This document shows, in pieces, positions 39,798 to 49,015 of a DNA stretch of 64,000 nucleotides. The stretch is from Pseudomonas sp. CC6-YY-74 (lineage in GTDB: Bacteria > Pseudomonadota > Gammaproteobacteria > Pseudomonadales > Pseudomonadaceae), in contig NZ_CP019947.1 of assembly GCF_002025205.1 (NCBI RefSeq), positions 4,192,001-4,256,000 on the forward strand, read 5' to 3'. The notes under the pieces are model-generated. The model was not told the DNA's origin, searched no databases, and saw only the letters and a program-made list of their open reading frames with translations. Position 1 is the stretch's first letter, and every line of letters begins with the position of its first letter. The position numbers and the translations under genes were made by a program.

Positions 39798-40565
39798 ATG
39801 AGAGTTGGTCGGTTGCTGATGTTGCTGTCGAGTCTGTGGTTCGTTCCCCAGGCCTCTGCTGAGTCCATGCAGCTGGTTACCGGAGATGGTTATGCGCCCT
39901 TTACCGGCAAGGCATTGCCCGGTGGCGGCCTCCTCACCCAGGTGGTACAGGCGGCCCTCAGTCAGAGCCGGGTCAGCAGCGAGCTGGACTGGCAACCCTG
40001 GAACCGCGGCCTGCACATGACCCTGTTAGCGCAGTACGACGCGACCTTCCCCTACGTGCGCTCGCAGGAGATGGAGCAGGACTACCTGTTCTCCGATCCG
40101 CTGCTGGTGGTCAGGCAGCATCTGTTCAGCCGGGCTGGCGAGGTCTATGAGGTCGACGACCTGCCGGCTCTGGCCGGAAAGCGGCTGTGTTATCCGCTCG
40201 GCTGGCAGTTGCCTACGGCGATCCAGAGCATGGTCGAGCAAGGCCTGCTGACGCGGCATGCGCCCCCGGGGATGATCGAATGCGCCCGCTTGCTGTTGCT
40301 CCAGCGCGATGATTTCTTCATCGCCAATGGGCCAATTGGCGAGGCCGCGCTGGAGGCCACGGGAGAGCCTTCCAGTCATTTTCGTCGCTCGCAGAGTGCT
40401 TTTCCCGAGAGGAGCCTGAACCTGATCGTGTCGCGTCGTCATCCGCACGCCGAGCAGCTGTTGTTGACCTTCAATCAGGGCCTGGCGCAGTTGCAGGCGG
40501 GCAACCAGTACCGCCTGATACTCGACGGCTATCTGCAGCAACGCGACCAGCAAGCCGCGCGTTGA
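39798..40565 (+). CDS. Periplasmic substrate-binding protein (SBP_bac_3-like)
   Basis: 255-residue exported binding-fold protein: signal peptide at about 1-21 (cleaved after ASA), then LVTGDGYAPFTGKALPGGGLLTQVV and DWQPWNRGL, both typical of the amino-acid-type family 3 fold. No transporter genes are adjacent, so it may act as a stand-alone sensor or scavenging protein. AAAGGAATGAG precedes the ATG. Ligand unknown. Confidence 0.82.
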   Translation: MRVGRLLMLLSSLWFVPQASAESMQLVTGDGYAPFTGKALPGGGLLTQVVQAALSQSRVSSELDWQPWNRGLHMTLLAQYDATFPYVRSQEMEQDYLFSDPLLVVRQHLFSRAGEVYEVDDLPALAGKRLCYPLGWQLPTAIQSMVEQGLLTRHAPPGMIECARLLLLQRDDFFIANGPIGEAALEATGEPSSHFRRSQSAFPERSLNLIVSRRHPHAEQLLLTFNQGLAQLQAGNQYRLILDGYLQQRDQQAAR

Positions 40566-40694
40566 GCGCGAGGTCAGTACCGCGAGCAGAACCGCCGCGT
40601 CGAGGTGCCGTGGTTCACCCTCGAATAGCCCGCCCGCTTCCGCACCTGCGACCGAGCGCCTGCGTGCAGAACCTCGGCCGCAAAGCACTGTGTA

Positions 40695-41495
40695 CTAGCG
40701 CAGGTTAGCCGCCGCCGTCTGCGCCACGCGCTGGCGGCAGGCCGCGCCGAAGGCCTGGAAGATTTTCACCGAGTCGGGGTTTGCGCTGGCTTGCCATTCC
40801 GGGTGCCACTGCACCGCGAGGGTGAATTGCGCCAGCCCGGGCGCGTGGATGGCTTCAATCAGACCGTCTTCGGCGTAGGCCAGTGCTTCAAGGCCTTCGC
40901 CCAGGGTGGCGATACCCTGGCCGTGCAGCGAGTTGATGCTGATCTCATCCTTGGCCAGCAAGTCGGCCAGCCAGCTGCCGGGGACCAGGCGCACGTTGTG
41001 GCTTTCGCCATACTGCACCTCCACCGGGTCGCTGGAGTCCTCGCGGTGGTCGTCGAAGCCGCCGACGGCATAGAGTTTCTGGTGGATGTCGCCACCCAGG
41101 GCCACGTTGATTTCCTGCATGCCGCGGCAGATGCCGAAGATCGGCAGGCCACGCGCCACTGCGGCGCGGATCAGCGGCAGGTCGAACAGGTCGCGATCAC
41201 GATCCTGGGCCTTGTCCGGCGTGAGGTTTTCCTGGTTGTAGAGGGCCGGGTCGATGTTGCTGCCGGCGCCGGTGAGGTACACGCCGTCGACCATGTCGAG
41301 GTATTGCGCGAGGTCGTCGGTGCCGAAGCAGGTCGGTGCCAGCAGCGGTACGCAGCCGGAAAACTCGACGAGGGGGGCGATGTATTTGTGAGTCATCACC
41401 TGATAGGCATGACCTTTACGTTCCTGGGCGCCCATGGACATAAGGACCACGGGCTTGCGTTTGGCGTTGGAAATAGTGCCGCTGTTGTTGGACAT
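40695..41495 (-). CDS. Gamma-glutamyl-gamma-aminobutyrate hydrolase-like amidotransferase
   Basis: 266-residue class I glutamine amidotransferase-like hydrolase (peptidase C26 family, PuuD/PauD type). The nucleophile elbow is PIFGICRGMQEINVALGG (Cys at about residue 122), and the catalytic His-Glu pair is in VQWHPEWQ near residue 230. The family splits gamma-Glu-GABA in putrescine/polyamine breakdown. AAGGTGA precedes the ATG. No other polyamine gene lies nearby, so which paralogue this is cannot be settled here. Confidence 0.85.
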   Translation of the reverse strand: MSNNSGTISNAKRKPVVLMSMGAQERKGHAYQVMTHKYIAPLVEFSGCVPLLAPTCFGTDDLAQYLDMVDGVYLTGAGSNIDPALYNQENLTPDKAQDRDRDLFDLPLIRAAVARGLPIFGICRGMQEINVALGGDIHQKLYAVGGFDDHREDSSDPVEVQYGESHNVRLVPGSWLADLLAKDEISINSLHGQGIATLGEGLEALAYAEDGLIEAIHAPGLAQFTLAVQWHPEWQASANPDSVKIFQAFGAACRQRVAQTAAANLR

Positions 41496-41861
41496 AGATC
41501 ACCTTGGGGCAGAGAAAGTCTGCCGTTGCTGTGCAGGAAGGGCCGTCGCGGCGGCACTGCTTCCTGTTTTTGTTGCCGGTGTCGACGGGCGCCTGGGTAG
41601 ATGCAACAGGCTGCAAGAGGCTTGCCGGGAGGGTGGCGGTTGAACCTGTTTTCGGCGCTCTCGGGTAGTCGAAACACCGGCTCAGTCTGCCAAAGCCGTA
41701 AAATATGTCAAACGAATAGCACGATATTTGTGGAGATAACCAAGCAGTCGGTATGCTGATTATTGAGAAATATTGGCTTATATAGCTGTTTTTAAACGAA
41801 TATATTTTGTTTTCAGTATCTGTGGCAGTCCAATATTTTCAACGCCTGACGAGTCAGGTCT
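41496..41861. other. Promoter region of the amidotransferase gene
   Basis: About 366 bases, AT-rich from 41695 to 41840. No coding signal. It should hold the promoter of the minus-strand amidotransferase and the 3' end of the AEC gene; no distinct hairpin or operator was recognised. Confidence 0.45.
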
Positions 41862-42770
41862 TCAGCCCACCACCAGTATCAGCAGCAAGGGCAGGCTGGC
41901 GGCCGCCAACAGCGTCTGCAGGGTAATGATGCCGGCCATCAGGTGGCTGTCGCCGCCCAGTTGGCGGGTCAGTACATAGGCGGTCGGTGCCGTCGGCAGG
42001 GCGAAGAACAGCACCAGTACGCTGCTTTCCAGCGCGGGCAATTGCAGGCCATAGGCCACGGCCCAGGCCAGCAGGGGCATGGCCAGCAGGCGCAGGCCGC
42101 TGTTCCAGGCCAGGGCGGGAATCTCGCCGCCGAGTTGCTCGGGCTTGAGCGCGGCGCCGACGCAGAGCAGGCCAAGCGGCAGGCTGGCGGCGGCGAGCAG
42201 GCCGAGCAGGCGCTCGCTGCCGCCGGGCAGGCCGAGCCCGCTGAGGTTGATCAGGACGCCGCCGAGGCAGGCGAGAATCAGCGGGTTCTTGAGAATCGGC
42301 AGGAGCAGGCTGCGCGCACTGACGCCGCGCTCGGCGGTCAGTGACCAGACCGACAGCACGTTGACCGTTGGCACCATCAGGGCCAGCATCAGGGCGGCCA
42401 GGCTCAAGCCGTCCTGGCCGTACAGGCTGCCCACAGCGGCCAGGCCCAGGTAGGTGTTGAAGCGCAGCGCGCCCTGGCTGAAGGCACCGAAACGGCCGGC
42501 AGGCCAGCCGCGCAGGCGCCGCAACAGAAGCAGCGCCAGCCAGGCGATACCCAGGCCGAGCATCACTGCCAGGGCCAGGCGTGGCAGCGCCGGGTTGTCC
42601 AGCGGTGCTCTGGCCAGACTGCTGAACAGCAGGGCGGGAAACAGGATGAAGTAGTTCAGCCGCTCGGCACCGGGCCAGAAGGCTTCGTTGGGGAAGTCCC
42701 AGCGGCGCAGGTAAAAGCCGGCGACGATCAAGGCGAACAATGGCCACAAGGCCTGCAACAACTCCAGCAC
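41862..42770 (-). CDS. AEC-family transporter
   Basis: 302-residue membrane protein with about ten helices in two five-helix halves, the auxin efflux carrier family pattern. FFALPTAPTAYVLTRQLGGD near residue 260 is typical of bacterial members (YfdV/MdcF-like), which move organic acids. The GTG at 42770 follows GGAG with six-base spacing and is preferred over an ATG 19 codons upstream. The upstream gap is shared with the divergent GFA gene. Substrate unknown. Confidence 0.85.
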   Translation of the reverse strand: MLELLQALWPLFALIVAGFYLRRWDFPNEAFWPGAERLNYFILFPALLFSSLARAPLDNPALPRLALAVMLGLGIAWLALLLLRRLRGWPAGRFGAFSQGALRFNTYLGLAAVGSLYGQDGLSLAALMLALMVPTVNVLSVWSLTAERGVSARSLLLPILKNPLILACLGGVLINLSGLGLPGGSERLLGLLAAASLPLGLLCVGAALKPEQLGGEIPALAWNSGLRLLAMPLLAWAVAYGLQLPALESSVLVLFFALPTAPTAYVLTRQLGGDSHLMAGIITLQTLLAAASLPLLLILVVG

Positions 42771-42876
42771 GGCAATCTCCGCCTTCGGACCAGCGGCTAT
42801 CTTGGAGAGCGCGGCACAGCGGCGCAAGGCCGTTAACGGTATTAGGCTGAGGCTAGTGCCGATCGAGGAGGGGCTT

Positions 42877-43281
42877 ATGAGCGACGTTCACAGCGGTGGT
42901 TGTCAGTGCGGCGCCTTGCGCTATCAATTTCGCGCAGCATTGCGCGACATCGCCCATTGCCACTGCTCGATCTGCCGCCGCAGTACCGGCGGCATCCTCA
43001 CCACCTGGATCACGGTGCCACTGGCAAGCTTTGCGTGGCTGGCCGGTACGCCGACCGAGTTCGTCTCGTCAGCCAGTTGCACGCGCAGCTTCTGTCCGCG
43101 CTGCGGCGCCCACCTGACCCTGTTCACCACGCTCAGTCCTGAGACCCTGGATATCACCGTCGCCACCCTGGATCAGCCCGAACTGACACCGGCGGACCGG
43201 CATATCTGGGTACAGAACCGTTTGCCCTGGCTGCAGCTGGACGAGCAGTTGCCGCAAGAGCAGCAGGAACACATCCCTTAG
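42877..43281 (+). CDS. GFA (glutathione-dependent formaldehyde-activating-like) protein
   Basis: 134-residue zinc protein of the GFA/CENP-V family. Cys pattern: GGCQCGALRYQF near the start, HCHCSICRRSTG in the middle and SFCPRCGAHL, giving the two zinc sites. The family name comes from one formaldehyde-adduct enzyme; most members have unknown substrates. GAGGAGG lies six bases before the ATG. It is monocistronic, divergent from the AEC gene. Confidence 0.88.
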   Translation: MSDVHSGGCQCGALRYQFRAALRDIAHCHCSICRRSTGGILTTWITVPLASFAWLAGTPTEFVSSASCTRSFCPRCGAHLTLFTTLSPETLDITVATLDQPELTPADRHIWVQNRLPWLQLDEQLPQEQQEHIP

Positions 43282-43323
43282 GGCGGCCATGGCGAAGCCT
43301 TGAGCGCCGATGTCCGGCACGGC

Positions 43324-45279
43324 CTACGGCAGCATTAAGCCGCCGCTGGCCTTGTGCAGCCTGCGCAGGTGTTCGCCGAGCTGCACCAGGTTGGCTTCGT
43401 TGGCTTCCAGTTCCGCCATGCGCGCCGGTTCCAGCAAGTTGCGCACTTCCTGGTCGAGGTCGTCGCTGAGCTGGCGCAGTTGCTGCTGGCGGTTGCGGCT
43501 CTCGGCTTCCAGGCGTTGCCACTCGGCGCGTTGCGGCAGGCCGTATCCGCCCTCGAGCAGCTCCGCCGGGCGGCTGAGAAAGCCGCTGTTGGCGAGGATC
43601 TGTTCCAAGGCGCCGCCGGCTTTGTTCAGGCTCGGATCCTTGGCCGCACGACCGGTGAGGTAGCGGCGCTTGAGTTCGTCCTGGGCCAACAGCAATTGGC
43701 GGCGTAGCGCGGCTTGCTCGAGCAGCAACAGCGCGGCGCTGGCCCGCAGGTCGGCCTTGGCGAACCAGGGCCGGCGCACCTCGGCGCTCTGCTCCAGCCA
43801 GTCCTCGACGTTGGCCTGGGCGATCGGCAGGCGCTGTTGCAGCACCGCGAACATGGCCTGGTAGCGGTCGCGGAAGGAGTCGAAGCGATAGCCCAGGCGC
43901 AGCGCCTCGCGCGGGTCGTCGAGCACGCTGCGATCGGCCAGGTCACGCGCTACCAGAGTCTCGAGCAAGCCGTTGGGCAGGATGCTGTCGAGCGCCTGCA
44001 GGCGCGGGTGCTGGCTGCCGCTACGCAGCAGCTTGAGGGTTTCCACCGCGCAGTTATTGGAGATGAAGTAGTAGTCGCCGTCGTAGCTCCAGTGCTGTTC
44101 GGCGGCGCGGGTGACCAGTTGCTCCAGCTGCACGCGGTCGAGCTTCAGCGGTACCGAGGCCAGGCTGCGCAGTTCGACCTTGGTGTATTCCTCGATCACC
44201 TGGGCCAGCGGCAGGACGAACAGGCGCGACGGGTAGGCGCCGGTCAGGCCGTCCCAGCTGGACAGCTGCAGATCGCCGACGAAGGCGCGGTAGGACAGCA
44301 CCAGGTGTTCGTCCAGATCCAGGCGGCAATCCGGCCCGCGTGGCCGGCCGGGGGCGCAGATCACCAGGCGCAGCATGCTGTGGCCCCAGCGGCTGGCCCA
44401 TTCCTGGTTGGCCTCGGCGAGCAGGTAGTCGACCTGATAGACCCGTGCCGGGTCGAGGGTACCCAGCGGTTGGCGGGCGAAATCGCGGCCGGCGTTGAGG
44501 TAGGCGTAGCCGCCGGTGCAGGGCTGCTGGTTGGCCGCTGTCCAGCCGGCGAAATGCTCGCTGAAATGGCGTGCCAGCGAGGGCCGGCGACAGGCGTAGC
44601 TGGGGTCGAGGAGGAAGTACTCGAGGTTCACCGCGACGAATTCGCGCGGGTTGTGCAGCTCGTAGGCGTCAGGGCTGCGCGCCACCTGGCCGTTGGCCTG
44701 CTCGCGCGCGCCGCGCCGGCCGACCTGTTGCGGCCAGCCAGCCAGGTCAAGCAGGCGCGGGTCGTCGCTGAGGGTGAAGCGTCTTGCGGTCTGGCCACGG
44801 CAGGCGTCGGGCAAACCTATTGGGCCGAGGCTGGCGCGACGCTGTCGGCAGCGTTGCAGCAGGCGTTTTTCGTCCTGCGGCCAGAGCTGTGCACGGTCAT
44901 ACAGGTGGGTCAGTTCGTGCAGCACGGTGGCCAGCAGCTCGCGGCGCACGTTGCCATGCGGGCGCTGGGTTGGCGTAGTGGCGGCGCTGCCATCGCGCAG
45001 TGACGGCAGCAGCTGGCTGTTCAGTTCGATGCCGCTGAAGCGTCCCGCGCGACCGTACACCTCGGCCTGCATCGGCCGCCAGCGTACCTTGACGCGCCGG
45101 TCCAGGTGTTGCTTGAAGCCTGCTGGCAGGGCCGCGAGCGCTTCATTCAACAGCGCCTGGCTGGCCTGCCGTTCACTACGGTTGAGCGCATCGCTATCCA
45201 GCGCCAGGCGCAGCTCGGCATGGCTGCCGACACTGGTCAGTAGACTAAGGGCCAGCAGCCAGGCGCGGGTCAGATTCAC
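43324..45279 (-). CDS. DUF4105-domain periplasmic/outer-envelope protein
   Basis: 651-residue exported protein: signal peptide about 1-21, an N-terminal region with a zinc-protease-like LHELTHLYD (about residue 120), then the DUF4105 block (about 280-440) with WGHSMLRLVIC, WDGLTGAYPSRLF and DYYFISNNCAVETLKLL. The C-terminus (about 530-651) is a long coiled coil. DUF4105 resembles papain/NlpC-like cysteine peptidase folds with His and Cys in WGHS and NNC; activity is unproven. It starts with a four-base overlap after the upstream DUF2388 gene, so both are one operon. Confidence 0.82.
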   Translation of the reverse strand: MNLTRAWLLALSLLTSVGSHAELRLALDSDALNRSERQASQALLNEALAALPAGFKQHLDRRVKVRWRPMQAEVYGRAGRFSGIELNSQLLPSLRDGSAATTPTQRPHGNVRRELLATVLHELTHLYDRAQLWPQDEKRLLQRCRQRRASLGPIGLPDACRGQTARRFTLSDDPRLLDLAGWPQQVGRRGAREQANGQVARSPDAYELHNPREFVAVNLEYFLLDPSYACRRPSLARHFSEHFAGWTAANQQPCTGGYAYLNAGRDFARQPLGTLDPARVYQVDYLLAEANQEWASRWGHSMLRLVICAPGRPRGPDCRLDLDEHLVLSYRAFVGDLQLSSWDGLTGAYPSRLFVLPLAQVIEEYTKVELRSLASVPLKLDRVQLEQLVTRAAEQHWSYDGDYYFISNNCAVETLKLLRSGSQHPRLQALDSILPNGLLETLVARDLADRSVLDDPREALRLGYRFDSFRDRYQAMFAVLQQRLPIAQANVEDWLEQSAEVRRPWFAKADLRASAALLLLEQAALRRQLLLAQDELKRRYLTGRAAKDPSLNKAGGALEQILANSGFLSRPAELLEGGYGLPQRAEWQRLEAESRNRQQQLRQLSDDLDQEVRNLLEPARMAELEANEANLVQLGEHLRRLHKASGGLMLP

Positions 45280-45596
45280 CTGGCGAGAATGGCTTCGGCC
45301 AGTACCTGATCGGAGGCGTGCTGCGCTTCCGGCACGCGGCTGCGAATGGTGCCGAGTGCCGCTTCCAGCTGCGCGCCGCGGATGGCGCCCTGGCTGGCGA
45401 CGAAACTGGCAGCATCGTCTCGTGCGGCAAGGACGATTTTCGAGTCACGCACCGAGGTGGTGGTGTCCGAGGTGAAGTCGAACGTACGGTCAAGCGCCTG
45501 CACGATGATATTGCTGGTGGCAACCAGGGTTTGCGCCTGGGCAGTGCCGACGAACAAGGCAAGCAGGGCGACAGCGACAAGCAAGGAACGAGGCAT
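45276..45596 (-). CDS. DUF2388-family exported protein (operon with DUF4105 gene)
   Basis: 106-residue periplasmic protein: signal peptide about 1-22 (ending AQAQ), mature part with TSDTTTSVRDSKIVLAARDD and ASFVASQGAIRGAQLEAAL, the DUF2388 signature. Function unknown; the family is nearly restricted to Pseudomonas. CGGAG precedes the ATG. The stop overlaps the DUF4105 start. Confidence 0.85.
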   Translation of the reverse strand: MPRSLLVAVALLALFVGTAQAQTLVATSNIIVQALDRTFDFTSDTTTSVRDSKIVLAARDDAASFVASQGAIRGAQLEAALGTIRSRVPEAQHASDQVLAEAILAR

Positions 45597-45719
45597 GGCA
45601 ATCTCCGGGAAACCAGATGATGAGGGTTGGATGGCTATCCGCGCGGACAGTTCCTGCACATGGCCGCCTACTGCATCAGGCCTGAGCCAGTGCGGCTAAT
45701 TAGCGGTGTGCCCGCTGCT

Positions 45720-46037
45720 TCAGCGGCTAAGAATCGCCTGCGCCAGTTGCTCATCGTCGGCGGCCAGTTCAGGGGCTTGCTGACGGATGTGCTGCAGCGC
45801 CGCCTCCAGCCGCACGCCACGGATAGCACCCTGGCTGGCGATGAAGCTGGCGGCGTCGCTACGGGCGGCCAACACGAGCTTGTCGTCACGCAACGAAGAG
45901 GTGGCATCGGACGTCGCGTCCGAGGTGCCCATGAGGGCGCCGGCCAGGGTATCGGTGGTGGCGACGAAACTGGACGCCGAGGCGCTGGTGGCCAGCACCC
46001 ACAAAGCGGAAAAACCAAGTGCACGCAAGGTGATCAT
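45720..46037 (-). CDS. DUF2388-family exported protein (paralogue)
   Basis: 105-residue paralogue of the downstream protein. It shares the SLRDDKLVLAARSDAASFIA and ASQGAIRGVRLEAAL segments and has its own signal peptide (about 1-21). AGGAG precedes the ATG at 46037. The 123-base gap to the next gene suggests tandem duplication with a separate or read-through promoter. Confidence 0.85.
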   Translation of the reverse strand: MITLRALGFSALWVLATSASASSFVATTDTLAGALMGTSDATSDATSSLRDDKLVLAARSDAASFIASQGAIRGVRLEAALQHIRQQAPELAADDEQLAQAILSR

Positions 46038-46132
46038 CGTGAAACTCCTGAGCCGGTTTGCACAGGCGTGGCAACCGGCCACGCCATCTTATTGAAGCCT
46101 AGCTCAGGGACCAGTCGACGCACCATGCTGGC

Positions 46133-46339
46133 TTAACGCCAGAACGGTTTATCCAGTTCTGCCAGGCGTTCGCCGGGGCTGATGCCGGCATCGGCCAGCA
46201 GGTGTGGATCCAGCCTGGCCAGCTGGCGGCGGGTGCGGGTATTCAGCTGCCAGCGTTTGAGGGTCGCGCGCAGGCTGGGGAGCGGGTCGATGCGTGGCTG
46301 GTCGAGTGCTGCTGGAATCTCGCTGAGAATGCGCTCCAT
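46133..46339 (-). CDS. DUF1127-family small protein
   Basis: 68-residue basic protein with the DUF1127 (YjiS-like) pattern: LKRWQLNTRTRRQLARLDPHLLADAGIS, ending in ELDKPFWR. Such proteins contribute to RNA/phosphate regulation and surface behaviour in alphaproteobacteria; the role here is unknown. AAGGA precedes the ATG. Confidence 0.85.
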   Translation of the reverse strand: MERILSEIPAALDQPRIDPLPSLRATLKRWQLNTRTRRQLARLDPHLLADAGISPGERLAELDKPFWR

Positions 46340-46516
46340 GGTAATGATCCTTCCCGTACAGGGCGGGCGTGGCGGTATATGAGCATCCATGGTCGCGTGG
46401 CACAGGCTAGCGTGGCAGTCACAGTCAGGTAAAAGTGTACGGGGTCAATTGCTGTTTTTATAAAACTGTTCTGCTTGTGGCGCGGCAAGCTGTGCTGTTC
46501 GCCCGGGCGCAGAACG

Positions 46517-46549
46517 AAAAAACCCGCCAACGCTGGGCGTGGGCGGGTT
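46517..46549 (-). terminator. Rho-independent terminator of the upstream DUF1127 gene
   Basis: On the minus strand AACCCGCC pairs with GGCGGGTT around a 13-base loop and is followed by six T. It lies 36 bases after the stop of the gene at 46585-46800. Confidence 0.85.
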
Positions 46550-46584
46550 TGTCAGTGCGTGCTGAGCGGCTTGCGCCGCCAGGC

Positions 46585-46800
46585 TTAACGCCAGAACGGC
46601 TTGCTCAACTCAGCGTAACGCTGGGCCTCGCTGATGCCGGCGTCGGCCAGCAGGCGGGCATCCAGGCGCGCCAGTTGGCGACGGCTGGTGACGCGGCGCT
46701 GCCAGATGAGCAGTGCGGCAACCATGCGCAGCGGCAAACCGCTGGTGGCGTTGGAGGAGTTAGTTTCAAAAAGCAGGTCGGAACTGAGTGTACGTTCCAT
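46585..46800 (-). CDS. DUF1127-family small protein (paralogue)
   Basis: 71-residue paralogue with the same RRQLARLDARLLADAGIS core and ELSKPFWR end as its downstream neighbour, but a more hydrophobic middle (LPLRMVAALLIWQRR). GGAAGGA precedes the ATG. It ends at its own strong terminator, so it is transcribed separately. Confidence 0.85.
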   Translation of the reverse strand: MERTLSSDLLFETNSSNATSGLPLRMVAALLIWQRRVTSRRQLARLDARLLADAGISEAQRYAELSKPFWR

Positions 46801-47187
46801 GGTGACATCCTTCCGCTTGTGGCGGGACTAGAGAGTGTTTTGCCTGGTGCCCATATTCCGCTTCTTACCAGCAGTGCAATAGCCACAGCTGGGTTAAATT
46901 GTTGAGCTATTAGATAGCGTGCTTAGTAACTGTTGTGCTGTTTTTTGCAACAATTGTACCGGTGATAAGTGAATTGCCGTGCTTTAGTGCATTAGGCAGT
47001 TCTTTATCTCGCTACTTAATAGAAAGGTAGTGGTTATCTACGGGTACAGTTGTAAATTGATTGCCGGGCACCGCTGATCTCTAGTTCAGCTTTTTATCCC
47101 ATGTTGTGGCTGGTCGGGGCCGATCTGTATCGGTGATGAGGCCCTGCAGAGCAGTCACCGGGCGAGAAGGCGGCGTTGCTGCGCGCA
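46801..47187. other. Intergenic region with promoter of the DUF1127 gene
   Basis: About 390 bases, AT-rich between 46900 and 47090, no coding signal. It must hold the DUF1127 promoter; no recognisable operator or RNA gene was found. Confidence 0.45.
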
Positions 47188-47215
47188 GAAAAAACCCGGC
47201 ACGCAGTGGCCGGGT
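47188..47215 (-). terminator. Rho-independent terminator of the pnt operon
   Basis: Minus-strand ACCCGGC/GCCGGGT stem (47194-47200 with 47209-47215) and an eight-base loop, followed by a T-run (complement of the A-run at 47189-47194). It lies about 20 bases after the pntB stop. Confidence 0.88.
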
Positions 47216-47235
47216 CTTGTCATGCGCTGCAGCGG

Positions 47236-48672
47236 TCAGTCGACGGCTTTGACCATGTCTTCGATGACCTTCTTGGCGTCGCCGAAGACCATCATGGTCT
47301 TGTCCAGGTAGAACAGTTCGTTGTCCAGGCCGGCATAGCCGCTGGCCATCGAGCGTTTGTTGACGATCACGGTCTTGGCTTTGTAGGCCTCGAGGATCGG
47401 CATGCCGGCGATCGGCGACTGCGGATCGTTCTTCGCCGCCGGGTTGACCACGTCGTTGGCGCCGAGCACCAGCACCACGTCGGCCTGGCCAAACTCGGAG
47501 TTGATGTCGTCCATCTCGAACACCTGCTCGTAAGGCACTTCGGCCTCGGCCAGCAGCACGTTCATGTGCCCAGGCATGCGCCCGGCCACCGGGTGGATCG
47601 CGTACTTGACGGTGACGCCACGGTGACTCAGCTTCTCCGCCAGCTCCATCAGCGCGTGCTGGGCGCGGGCCACCGCCAGGCCGTAGCCGGGCACGATGAT
47701 CACGGTGTCGGCATTGGTCAGGAGGAAAGCGGCATCGTCGGCCGAACCGGATTTCACCGGGCGGGCTTCCTTGTCAGTGGCCGGGCCGGTGACGTTGGTC
47801 GCGCCGCCGAAGCCGCCGAGGATGACGTTGAAGAACGAGCGGTTCATCGCCTTGCACATGATGTACGAGAGAATCGCACCGCTGGAACCGACCAAGGAAC
47901 CGGCGATGATCAGCATCGAGTTGTTCAGCGAGAAGCCGATACCGGCCGCCGCCCAGCCCGAGTAGCTGTTGAGCATCGACACCACCACCGGCATGTCGGC
48001 GCCACCGATCGGGATGATGATCAGCACGCCGATGACGAAGGACAGGGCCAGCAGCAGGGCGAAGGCGCCGAGGTTGCCGGTCAGGGTGAACACCAGGCCG
48101 AGGCCGAGAATCGCCAGGCCGATCGCCAGGTTGAGCTTGTGCTGGCCGACGAACTGTACCGGTGCGCCCTGGAACAGGCGGAACTTGTACTTGCCCGACA
48201 GCTTGCCGAAGGCGATCACCGAACCGGAGAAGGTGATGGCGCCAATGGCCGCACCGAGAAACAGCTCCAGGCGGTTACCGGCCGGGATCGGATCGCCGAG
48301 GCTGGCAACGATGCCCAGCGACTGCGGTTCGACCACCGCGGCAATCGCGATGAACACCGCGGCCAGGCCGATCATGCTGTGCATGAAGGCGACCAGTTCG
48401 GGCATCTTGGTCATTTCCACGCGCTTGGCCATCAGGGTGCCAACGCTGCCGCCCACCAGCAGGCCGAAGATGACGAAACCGAGGCCCTGGGTGGCCAGTT
48501 CGCTGCCGAGTTTGTACACCAGGCCGACGGTGGTGAGGATGGCCAGGCCCATGCCGAGCATGCCGAACAGGTTGCCGCGCCGCGACGACGTCGGGTGCGA
48601 CAGACCCTTGAGCGCCTGGATAAAGCAGATCGAGGCGACGAGGTAGAGAACAGTGATCAGGTTCATGCTCAT
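47236..48672 (-). CDS. pntB: NAD(P) transhydrogenase subunit beta PntB
   Basis: 478-residue beta subunit of the proton-translocating transhydrogenase, which makes NADPH from NADH using the proton gradient. The membrane part has about nine helices up to residue about 265. The NADP-binding domain III follows with VIIVPGYGLAVARAQHAL (Rossmann loop), HPVAGRMPGHMNVLLAEAEVPYE and LGANDVVNPAA. ATG 48672 (a second ATG six bases on) lies two bases past the pntAB stop. Last gene of the operon, followed by a terminator. Confidence 0.96.
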   Translation of the reverse strand: MSMNLITVLYLVASICFIQALKGLSHPTSSRRGNLFGMLGMGLAILTTVGLVYKLGSELATQGLGFVIFGLLVGGSVGTLMAKRVEMTKMPELVAFMHSMIGLAAVFIAIAAVVEPQSLGIVASLGDPIPAGNRLELFLGAAIGAITFSGSVIAFGKLSGKYKFRLFQGAPVQFVGQHKLNLAIGLAILGLGLVFTLTGNLGAFALLLALSFVIGVLIIIPIGGADMPVVVSMLNSYSGWAAAGIGFSLNNSMLIIAGSLVGSSGAILSYIMCKAMNRSFFNVILGGFGGATNVTGPATDKEARPVKSGSADDAAFLLTNADTVIIVPGYGLAVARAQHALMELAEKLSHRGVTVKYAIHPVAGRMPGHMNVLLAEAEVPYEQVFEMDDINSEFGQADVVLVLGANDVVNPAAKNDPQSPIAGMPILEAYKAKTVIVNKRSMASGYAGLDNELFYLDKTMMVFGDAKKVIEDMVKAVD

Positions 48673-48674
48673 GG

Positions 48675-49004
48675 TCAGTGCTTCTCCGCGGGTGCGCTGC
48701 TGCTTGCGGCAGGGCGTACCTTCTTCTTGAACATTTCCAGCATGCGCCGGGTTACCAGGAAACCGCCGAACACATTGACGGCGGCCAGGGCCACGGCCAG
48801 GGTGCCCATGGTCTTGCCCAGCGGGGTGACGGTCAGCGCCGCTGCCAGCATGGCGCCGACGATGACGATCGCGGAAATCGCGTTGGTCACCGCCATCAGC
48901 GGGGTGTGCAGGGCGGGGGTGACGTTCCACACCACGTGGTAGCCGACGTAAATCGCCAGCACGAAGATGATCAGGTTGTACATGCCATCGGAAATCATAT
49001 CCAT
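48675..49004 (-). CDS. pntAB: NAD(P) transhydrogenase subunit alpha part 2 PntAB
   Basis: 109-residue membrane part of the alpha subunit, three or four helices (MYNLIIFVLAIYVGYHVVW, TNAISAIVIVGAML, LAVALAAVNVFGGFLV), with a hydrophilic tail. In Pseudomonas the alpha subunit is split into PntAA and PntAB as here. GGAGCAGGGAC precedes the ATG at 49004, eleven bases after pntAA. Confidence 0.95.
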   Translation of the reverse strand: MDMISDGMYNLIIFVLAIYVGYHVVWNVTPALHTPLMAVTNAISAIVIVGAMLAAALTVTPLGKTMGTLAVALAAVNVFGGFLVTRRMLEMFKKKVRPAASSSAPAEKH

Positions 49005-49015
49005 GTCCCTGCTCC

